NCBI GenBank assembly: GCA_947381875.1
Contig: CANCXY010000209.1
Coordinates: 1 to 5,911, forward strand
DNA from: an uncultured Clostridia bacterium
Lineage (GTDB): Bacteria; Bacillota; Clostridia; Oscillospirales; Ruminococcaceae
Reading direction: 5' to 3'
Length of the DNA: 5,911 nucleotides
The notes below the pieces were generated by a model. That model did no database searches and was not told where the DNA came from. It saw only the letters and a program-made list of their open reading frames with translations. Below, one piece after another: positions 1 through 5,088 of this stretch. The translations under genes and the position numbers were made by a program. The first letter of the stretch is position 1; each line of letters starts with the position of its first letter.

Positions 1-45
1 CCACGTCTCGCAACACTCTTTCCCTACACGACGCTCTTCCGATCT
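1..45 (+). other. Illumina TruSeq adapter with probable i5 index (artefact)
   Basis: Bases 13-45 (33 nt, from ACACTCTTTCCC to CTCTTCCGATCT) match the Illumina TruSeq read-1 adapter exactly, from memory of that sequence. The eight bases before it (5-12, GTCTCGCA) sit where the i5 index lies in a dual-indexed library. Bases 1-4 (CCAC) match three of the four last bases of the flow-cell adapter that precedes the index (ACAC). The real insert begins at 46. This is untrimmed library sequence left on the contig end and should be excluded from any biological reading. Confidence 0.97.
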
Positions 46-1469
46 GGCAGACTATTCTCTCACGGGATGACATCTATCCTGCAAATGTGTTCTCTCAAGA
101 AGACGAAACGGCGTATGCCATTGCGTCACTGCTGTCACAGAAAATGCCTGTAGAGGATATTTCCGCCTGTCTTGACAAAGCCAAAGTACAAGTCGGGCTG
201 ACGCTCTCCGAAAAACAGGAAGCGGCAGTACAGGCAGCTTTCCATAACCCGGTGTCCATCATCACAGGTTCGCCGGGCACGGGCAAAACAACGGTGCTGA
301 AGATGGTTTTAGAAGTCTACAAGGCACTGCACCCGGATAAAGAAATCCGGCTCGTGGCCCCTACCGGCCGCGCCGGCCGCCGCATGGCGGAGAGTACAGG
401 TTTCTCCGACGCAAAGACCATGCACAGCGCGCTGGGCCTTCTCAGCGGCGAGGACGGTGACACCCGCACAGACAGGGAGAAGCCATTGGACGCCGGGCTG
501 ATCGTCGCAGACGAGTTCTCAATGGTGGATATGTGGCTTGCCAAACAGTTTTTCCCGCGGATCAAACAAGGCACACGGCTTGTACTGGTAGGCGATCCCG
601 ACCAGCTGCCGAGTGTCAGCGCGGGCAATGTGTTCCGGGAGCTGATTGCCTGCGGGCGCATCCCCGTTACGGTGCTTGACCGTCTGTTCCGTCAGGCCGG
701 GGACAGCCTCATTGCCTACAATGCAAAGTTCATCAATGAGGGCACTACAAAACTCTACTATGGCAATGATTTCATATTTCTGAACGCGGAGACACAGGAG
801 GACGCCGCCCGCATTTTGCGGGAGCAATATTGTAAGGAAATCTCCGAACACGGTATATCACAGGTGCAAATCCTTTCGCCGTTCCGTATGGATGGCGCGG
901 CGGGCGTCAACGCGCTGAACGCTGTGTTGCGCGAGATCGTCAATCCGTTCCATTCGCAGGAGGATGAGATTACGGTCGGCACAAAGCACTTCCGCGCAGG
1001 TGATCGCATCATGCAGACGCGGAATACAAAACATGCGTCCAACGGCGACCTTGGCTTTATCCGCTTTGTGCGCGAGACGCCGGACGGAAAAGAAATCGGC
1101 ATGGATTTTGGCGACGGCAGGGAGTCGGTATACCGCCCGGAGGATTTGGTCGATCTGGATTTTGCCTATGCCGCCACGATTCACAAGGCGATGGGCAGCG
1201 AATGCGACGTTATTTTAATGCCGCTCATCCGGGCACATACCATCATGCTATATCGCAATTTGTTATACACGGCCATCACCCGTGCGCGGAAAAAGGTCAT
1301 TTTGGTGGGCCAGCGCTCGGTGCTGTTTATGGCGATTCACCGAAGCAATATCAGCCGGCGCAATACAAGGCTGGGCGAACGGATCATCAACTACTGCCGC
1401 TCATTCGCGCCGGTAAGAAGGAGCGGGGCAATCGGACTTGCCCCGGACAAATGGCAGAAAGCGGGCTGA
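46..1469 (+). CDS. RecD2/TraA-type ATP-dependent DNA helicase, 5'-truncated
   Basis: This is a superfamily 1B helicase of the RecD2/TraA type, which unwinds duplex DNA 5'-3' using ATP in the cytoplasm. The frame is open from the adapter junction, so the GTG at 87 is not the true start; the N-terminal domain, perhaps a third of a full RecD2, is missing. Numbering from GTG 87: a Q-motif-like LSEKQEAAV (40-48), Walker A GSPGTGKTT (61-69), motif Ia APTGRAGRR (91-99), motif II DEFSMVD (142-148), motif III VGDPDQLPS (168-176), motif IV around LDRLFRQ (197-203), the SH3-like insert marked by FRAGDRIMQTRN and NGDLG (302-323), motif V around TIHKAMGSE (364-372), and motif VI LLYTAITRARK (392-402). All main helicase motifs are present, so the visible part looks functional. 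Motif V has AM where RecD proteins usually have SQ. It lies upstream of an annealase-like gene and a primase, which fits processing of mobile-element DNA. It could be a plasmid/ICE RecD-like helicase rather than the housekeeping RecD2; neighbours favour the former. Confidence 0.93.
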
Positions 1470-1501
1470 TTTCCGGCCTGCGTATATAAGTCATTCCTGT
1501 T

Positions 1502-1522
1502 CTCCCGCCTCTGGGGCGGGGG
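1502..1522 (+). other. GC-rich hairpin between helicase and next gene
   Basis: CCCGCC (1504-1509) can pair with GGCGGG (1515-1520) around a 5-nt loop; T1503-G1521 and C1502-G1522 can extend the stem to about 8 bp. No T-run follows directly (the next bases are ACGGAAAATC), so it is not a standard Rho-independent terminator. It may stabilise or process the mRNA between the two genes. The remaining 1470-1558 spacer shows only this hairpin and the ribosome binding site of the next gene. Confidence 0.5.
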
Positions 1523-1542
1523 ACGGAAAATCATCATATTTT

Positions 1543-1550
1543 GAAGGGAG
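1543..1550 (+). promoter_or_regulatory. Ribosome binding site that sets the start at 1559
   Basis: GAAGGGAG lies 8 nt before ATG 1559, an ideal Firmicute Shine-Dalgarno distance. It overlaps the codons of a longer reading that would begin at TTG 1541, so the TTG start is rejected in favour of the ATG. Confidence 0.85.
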
Positions 1551-1558
1551 TTACGAAC

Positions 1559-2527
1559 ATGAACGCAGAGAACAACAACAGACGGACACTGTACGAAAGC
1601 AACCCCACCGTCGCGGGACTGAACAAAGTGCCGGGGTTTGACCCGCTCAAACTGCTGCGGCGCACAAAGTCAGCCAAGACACAGGAGCCTGTGATGCGGC
1701 TCGACCTGCCGTACAAAAAGCTGTGGTTCCGTTTGGCAAATCCGCATGGGCGCATTCGCGTGAACGCACTGCGGGTGACGGAGCAGCTTGCGGTCTATGA
1801 GGCACAAATCTACCTGAATCAGAACGACCCTCAGCCTGTAGGAGCTTTCACAGCCAGCTGCACAAAAGAGATTGCACCCGACGGACGCTATATCGAAGCT
1901 GCCCAGCGGGAGGCCATCAATGAGGCGCTTTCGGACGCAGGCTATGGTCTGCAATTTGCCGATGTAACCATGCGGCCGGAGGATCGACGCTATGGGAGCG
2001 AGGTCCCTGTGGCTGCGGTGAAACAAAGTATACCAGCAGCACCGCCTTCTGCGCCTGCGCAAGCCGCAATAGTGGAACCGTCTGTACAAATCGCAAACAG
2101 CAGTACAGCGTTGGCACAGCCGGTACCACAGGCCATTGAACCGGCGCGACCTGAACCTGCGCCGGTAGAAACACTCTCCGTTAAAAAGGAAAATGTGCCG
2201 AGTGCAGAGGCACCGGCAGCGCCCGTACAGCCTGTCAACGAAGCTGTCCAGAAACCCCTGCCAACTACAGAAACACCGCAACCGGTTCCTCCCTATACGC
2301 AGGAATCACCCGTAGAGGAAATCCTGCGGCATCTCACGCCGGAGCAGGCGAAGGAAGTCGTTGTGGATGTCGGCGTGTGCAGCGGGTGGACGCTCGGGGA
2401 GGTTGCGCAAAAGCGTCCGGCCAGCTTGAAATACTATATTTTCAACGGCTACAAGGGCAAGAACAACCTCCTGCGTGCCGCTGCGCGGCTGGTGTATGAT
2501 TCATTGACGGCGCAAAAAGCCGCCTGA
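1559..2527 (+). CDS. Two-domain DNA-metabolism protein, possible Rad52-like annealing domain
   Basis: A 322-residue protein that I do not recognise as a named family. Residues about 44-137 form a compact domain: a basic/aromatic stretch (LPYKKLWFRLANPHGRIRVN), an alternating hydrophobic stretch (YEAQIYLNQ), then a helix YIEAAQREAINEALSDAGYG (111-130). Strands followed by an Ala-rich helix ending near 'AGYG' resemble single-strand annealing proteins of the Rad52/Sak type; this is inference from pattern only. Residues about 150-250 are a Pro/Ala/Glu/Val-rich, probably disordered linker. Residues about 252-316 (HLTPEQAKEVVVD, then GWTLGEV, then KYYIFNG, then LLRAAARLVYDSL) resemble the small domain at the C-terminus of exonuclease-X-like and various phage proteins, usually seen as 'GkykGktlgel...yl.wl'. 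There is no signal peptide or membrane segment. It is 89 nt after the helicase and 19 nt before the primase-like gene, so a role in DNA replication or recombination is likely. The real coding status is well supported; the function is tentative. Confidence 0.85.
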   Translation: MNAENNNRRTLYESNPTVAGLNKVPGFDPLKLLRRTKSAKTQEPVMRLDLPYKKLWFRLANPHGRIRVNALRVTEQLAVYEAQIYLNQNDPQPVGAFTASCTKEIAPDGRYIEAAQREAINEALSDAGYGLQFADVTMRPEDRRYGSEVPVAAVKQSIPAAPPSAPAQAAIVEPSVQIANSSTALAQPVPQAIEPARPEPAPVETLSVKKENVPSAEAPAAPVQPVNEAVQKPLPTTETPQPVPPYTQESPVEEILRHLTPEQAKEVVVDVGVCSGWTLGEVAQKRPASLKYYIFNGYKGKNNLLRAAARLVYDSLTAQKAA

Positions 2528-2530
2528 CGG

Positions 2531-2542
2531 AAAGGATAAGGA
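2531..2542 (+). promoter_or_regulatory. Ribosome binding site(s) for the primase-like gene
   Basis: Two purine-rich cores precede ATG 2547: AAAGGA (2531-2536, 10 nt upstream) and AAGGA (2538-2542, 4 nt upstream). They support ATG 2547 as the original start. ATG 2679, the first start after the internal TGA, has no comparable site at a usable distance, which argues against efficient internal initiation there. Confidence 0.65.
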
Positions 2543-2546
2543 AAGA

Positions 2547-2651
2547 ATGGACGCAAGCCCCTCGGATTTCCCGTTTAATATTCTGGACGTAGCTCATCTG
2601 CTGCGTTTGCGCATCCGGCGCAGGCAGGCGGACAGCGTCTATGTGGACTGA
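2547..2651 (+). pseudogene. 5' fragment of primase-like gene, ended by in-frame TGA
   Basis: ATG 2547 opens a 34-codon frame, MDASPSDFPFNILDVAHLLRL and onward to DSVYVD, which ends at TGA 2649-2651. The same frame continues without another stop to 4082. The text 'FNILDVAHLLRLRIRR...VYVD-stop-PFCGDKRGK' has the layout of a CHC2 primase zinc finger, in which VDCPFCGD is expected. The TGA therefore replaces the first zinc cysteine (TGT or TGC changed to TGA, a single third-base change). Together with the ORF at 2679-4082 it formed one gene of 511 codons. This entry marks the fragment and lesion; it may be a real nonsense mutation, an assembly or sequencing error, or a read-through stop. Confidence 0.8.
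2649..2651 (+). other. In-frame TGA at a zinc-finger cysteine position
   Basis: The codons are GAC TGA CCT TTC TGT GGC, reading D-stop-P-F-C-G. With C38 and the downstream CNYC (C56 and C59, counting from ATG 2547) the TGA at codon 35 completes a CxxC-x17-CxxC zinc-ribbon pattern. The stop is in UGAC context, which is known as a leaky termination signal in bacteria. I looked in the roughly 40 bases downstream for a bacterial SECIS-type hairpin and found only a 3-bp GCG/CGC stem, so selenocysteine insertion is not supported. TGA also ends the genes at 1469, 2527 and 5072, so it is a normal stop in this genome. Confidence 0.8.
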
Positions 2652-2678
2652 CCTTTCTGTGGCGACAAGCGCGGGAAA

Positions 2679-4082
2679 ATGAACCTGCACCTCGCCAAAA
2701 ATGTCTGGCGGTGTAATTACTGCGGCGTATCCGGCGGAATGCTGGCGCTCTATGCGCGTGTCCACGGCACAACGAACGCTGACGCCTACCGCGAGATATG
2801 CGACGCACTGTCGGCGGGCAATACCGATTGGGGATACATGGAACCAGACACAGCGGCTAAGGCCGGAGCTTCCTGCGGGGAGTCCCCGGCCACGCCCCGC
2901 GCGCCCGCGCAGACGGTACACCAAACGCTGTCGCTGCTGTTGGGAATGCTCACACTGCGGCCCGAACATCGGGCGCATCTGAAATCGGAGAAGCGCGGGC
3001 TGACAGATGAGCAGATCGACAAACTGGGCTTCAAAAGCACACCGCCCTATTACTTGTGCCGCTCTTTGACCTCGCGCCTTATCACGCAGGGCTGCACTGT
3101 ACAGGGCGTCCCCGGCTTTTATCAGGACAAGCAGGGACAATGGACAGCCGCTTTCAGCACTTATGCAGCAGGGATTTTGATTCCCGCTGTCGGGCCGGAC
3201 GGTCTCGTTTGCGGCGCGCAGATTCTTTTGGATACGCCGTTTAAGGATAAGGACGATCCGCCCGACAAAGCAGGCACAAAGTATATCTGGTTTTCTTCGG
3301 CGTCCAAGACGATGGGGACCGGCTCCGGCAGCCCCGTTCATTTTGTAGGCGATCCGTTCGCGCGGGTAGTCTATGTGACGGAGGGGCTGCTCAAAGCCGA
3401 CATCGCGCATTGCCTGACAGGGCGGTCGTTTATCGCGGTCGCGGGGGCCAACAATGTAAGCCGATTGGGTAATGTTTTCCGTCTGCTCGCACAGAACGGC
3501 ACCGAACTGATTGTTGAGGCGCTCGACATGGACAAGTATAGCAATCCCATGACGGCGCAGGGCAGCGCGAAAATTCATCAGATGGCGAAAGCCAACGGAA
3601 TCGAGTGTCGGTGGCTGACGTGGAACCCCAATTACAAAGGCGTTGATGATTGGCAGCTTGCTTTGCGTCGAAAGAGACAGGCAAAGGAAGCGCCTGTAGT
3701 ATCCATGGAAACACCCTGCCGCACACAGCGTTTCCGCCTGTATCAGCTTGCATTCGACGAGGGCCACCACCCAATCCCCTTTGCGTTCCGCGGCCTTGCA
3801 GCGCTGCACAAGGCGGGGTATGAACAGCCGCCCGCGTCGCTGTACAGACTGACGCTGGACACGGCTCTGCCGCGCGCTGACGACCAGACGGACGAGGACT
3901 TCCTGCGCAGTGTGCTGACACATTGCAGAGAGGGGCTGCCCGATAAAGCCACCGGGCGGCCAATGGCGTCCTCTGACGTGGTGGAGCTATATGGGAATGA
4001 TGATCGCCGGTATTTCTATGTAGAACCGACGGGTTTTGCCGAGGTGCGTTTTTCACTTTTTCTGGCAAGACATGATTTATAA
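2679..4082 (+). CDS. Toprim primase-like protein with YodL-like C-terminus (main part of split gene)
   Basis: A 467-codon ORF that is the rest of the primase-like gene begun at 2547. Numbering from ATG 2679: the second half of the zinc finger, CNYC (12-15) followed by GVSGGMLALYA, typical of CHC2 primases; a central region (about 80-220) like the DUF3991-type region of mobile-element primases; a Toprim domain (about 222-335) with VTEGLLKADIA (233-243), ALDMDKYSN (281-289, acidic DxD) and KGVDDWQLA (320-328); and a YodL-like domain (about 350-460) from FRLYQLAF to SSDVVELY, YFYV and GFAEVRF. Toprim acidic residues E235, D283 and D285 are kept, so the catalytic core looks intact. Such proteins are expected to synthesise primers for mobile-element replication. 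If translation starts here, the product lacks half of the zinc finger needed for template recognition; if the TGA is an error or is read through, the full 511-residue protein is made from 2547. No lesion other than the TGA is seen, so any inactivation is recent. Confidence 0.85.
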   Translation: MNLHLAKNVWRCNYCGVSGGMLALYARVHGTTNADAYREICDALSAGNTDWGYMEPDTAAKAGASCGESPATPRAPAQTVHQTLSLLLGMLTLRPEHRAHLKSEKRGLTDEQIDKLGFKSTPPYYLCRSLTSRLITQGCTVQGVPGFYQDKQGQWTAAFSTYAAGILIPAVGPDGLVCGAQILLDTPFKDKDDPPDKAGTKYIWFSSASKTMGTGSGSPVHFVGDPFARVVYVTEGLLKADIAHCLTGRSFIAVAGANNVSRLGNVFRLLAQNGTELIVEALDMDKYSNPMTAQGSAKIHQMAKANGIECRWLTWNPNYKGVDDWQLALRRKRQAKEAPVVSMETPCRTQRFRLYQLAFDEGHHPIPFAFRGLAALHKAGYEQPPASLYRLTLDTALPRADDQTDEDFLRSVLTHCREGLPDKATGRPMASSDVVELYGNDDRRYFYVEPTGFAEVRFSLFLARHDL

Positions 4083-4100
4083 AGATAATCAAACCGGCGT

Positions 4101-4116
4101 TTCAAAACGCGTTGAA
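4101..4116. promoter_or_regulatory. Near-palindrome TTCAAAACGCGTTGAA, possible operator
   Basis: TTCAA and TTGAA arms flank a core that includes the perfect 8-bp palindrome AACGCGTT (4106-4113); with AA removed the whole would be a perfect 14-bp palindrome. An overlapping inverted repeat GCGTTT/AAACGC (4097-4110) also exists. It lies between the primase stop and the DUF4942-like gene, where an operator could sit. No convincing -35/-10 pair is seen next to it, so this is only a candidate. Confidence 0.25.
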
Positions 4117-4125
4117 TAAACCAAA

Positions 4126-4167
4126 AGGGCATGGGAATGGACATACCTGTTCTCATGCCTTATTTTT
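4126..4167 (+). terminator. Rho-independent terminator or attenuator hairpin
   Basis: GGCATGGGAA (4128-4137) pairs with TTCTCATGCC (4150-4159), nine Watson-Crick pairs and one G-T. A4126-T4161 and G4127-T4160 extend the outside, and TGG/CTG extends the inside to a loop ACATAC. The 3' arm is followed at once by TTATTTTT (4160-4167). This is a good terminator for the primase-like transcript, 44 nt after its stop. The T-run ends only two bases before the GGAGG ribosome binding site of the next gene, so the hairpin would equally be well placed as a transcriptional attenuator of that gene. Confidence 0.75.
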
Positions 4168-4169
4168 GT

Positions 4170-4174
4170 GGAGG
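4170..4174 (+). promoter_or_regulatory. Ribosome binding site that sets the start at 4182
   Basis: GGAGG lies 7 nt before ATG 4182. An in-frame ATG at 4131 would add 17 residues, but it sits inside the hairpin arm and its only upstream purine run, AAAAGGG (4123-4129), is just 1 nt away. The 4182 start is therefore preferred. Confidence 0.85.
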
Positions 4175-4181
4175 ATTGTAT

Positions 4182-5072
4182 ATGGATTTATTAGCTAAAT
4201 TTGATGCTGTCACCGTAAAACAGGACAGCCTTATTTCCGAAAAAGACAAAGCCATCTGCGCAGCACATCAGGCCGCGTATGATGCGGCAAGAAACGCGAT
4301 GCAAAAGCTCACATATGTGTGGGAATCCATACTCACGGAGCAGAAAACAGCGCTGCAAGGGACAGACGCCTCATCTGAAAGCTATCTTAATTCAAGCTCT
4401 TTAAGGCTGTCTGTTTCTGATATCAAACAGCATATGGCATCGCTTCATAAGACGTTCATTGGGCATTTGGTCAGGTATTTTAACAGTGTTTACCATATTG
4501 ATGCCTCAACCCAAAGGATTGAGGAAAACCTTTTGCCGGAGCGGCCAGACAGGTACTCCAACAATCTTGAAATAATTGAGCAACACGAGAAAGAGATGCA
4601 GTCGCTTTCTCTGAATAGTGAACAAATCATAGAGCAGATTATGGCACAGATGGATGGACGCAGCTTTGGAGAGCAGGCATTGCACGAGTTGAAAATACGC
4701 TGTCATGACGCAGTATGGAATAGAAGCGCCGGGAAAGCGAATTACACCCGGAGTAAAAATGTTCTCCATTTCACACGATACGCTTGCAGTTATGAAAACT
4801 GGATGGAGCAGGAGCGCTGGGAGCTGTCAAACAGCATAAAAAACGTACTTCGCGGCGTTGCACACTTTGAAACAGGCAGCTTCGCCATAACACCGCATAC
4901 ATTGATTTGTCTGCTGGGCTACCATACATCCGAAAAAGATATAATAGAGTTTACTGACTGCCAAAAGATAACACATCTGCGTATGTTCAAAAACGGCCGC
5001 GTGGATATGAAATTTAAGACGGAAGAATTTGCGCGGCAATTTTCCACGAACTATCTCGGTGTTGTTTGCTGA
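4182..5072 (+). CDS. DUF4942-like protein, possible methylase partner
   Basis: A 296-residue soluble protein. The last ~90 residues, with YENWMEQERWELSNSI, CLLGYHTSEKDIIEFTDCQ and a terminal FKNGRVDMKF followed by a short basic/acidic helix, resemble the DUF4942 domain, whose end usually reads like 'FKNGNaHLkF'. The N-terminal ~190 residues are mostly charged, Gln/Glu-rich helices (KDKAICAAHQAAYDAARNAMQKL; EIIEQHEKEMQSL; EQIIEQIMAQM), with no recognised catalytic motif, signal peptide or membrane segment. DUF4942 proteins are known next to, or fused to, adenine methyltransferases; the gene ends 16 nt before one here. Function is not established; I infer a role linked to modification or regulation of the mobile DNA. 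By eye the gene is clearly AT-richer than genes 1-3 (one line near 4561 is 23 G+C of 60, against 39 of 60 at 3901), which suggests a different origin. The start at 4182 is set by GGAGG 7 nt upstream. Confidence 0.85.
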   Translation: MDLLAKFDAVTVKQDSLISEKDKAICAAHQAAYDAARNAMQKLTYVWESILTEQKTALQGTDASSESYLNSSSLRLSVSDIKQHMASLHKTFIGHLVRYFNSVYHIDASTQRIEENLLPERPDRYSNNLEIIEQHEKEMQSLSLNSEQIIEQIMAQMDGRSFGEQALHELKIRCHDAVWNRSAGKANYTRSKNVLHFTRYACSYENWMEQERWELSNSIKNVLRGVAHFETGSFAITPHTLICLLGYHTSEKDIIEFTDCQKITHLRMFKNGRVDMKFKTEEFARQFSTNYLGVVC

Positions 5073-5079
5073 AAGGCGG
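5073..5079 (+). promoter_or_regulatory. Ribosome binding site supporting a TTG start
   Basis: AAGGCGG lies directly after the stop of the previous gene and 9 nt before TTG 5089. No in-frame ATG exists before 5746, well inside the methylase motifs, so the TTG with this site is the best start. Confidence 0.6.
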
Positions 5080-5088
5080 TGCATCATT

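Noticed and set aside
364..380. Direct repeat of CCGGCCGC separated by one base
   Set aside because: It encodes the conserved helicase motif Ia (TGRAGRR); codon choice for Gly, Arg and Ala explains the repeat.
1670..2281. A 203-codon minus-strand frame rich in Cys and Arg
   Set aside because: Complement of the Pro/Ala linker of the gene at 1559-2527; low-complexity composition and no start signal.
2649..2692. Selenocysteine insertion element after the in-frame TGA
   Set aside because: Only a 3-bp GCG/CGC stem with mismatches beyond it can be drawn; no stable stem with the expected apical loop was found.
2442..3923. A 493-codon open frame on the minus strand
   Set aside because: It is antisense to the primase-like gene, has an Arg/Cys/Gln-rich composition without recognisable motifs, and results from the codon bias of the + strand gene. 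The + strand frame has zinc-finger, Toprim and YodL-like motifs.
4078..4089. Possible -10 boxes TATAAA and GATAAT after the primase stop
   Set aside because: No TTGACA-like box lies at 16-18 nt upstream of either; AT-rich sequence by chance is enough to explain them.
4131..4181. Extended start of the DUF4942-like gene at ATG 4131
   Set aside because: The ATG lies in a hairpin arm with its purine run only 1 nt away, whereas ATG 4182 has GGAGG at 7 nt. Kept only as a possible leader in the findings.
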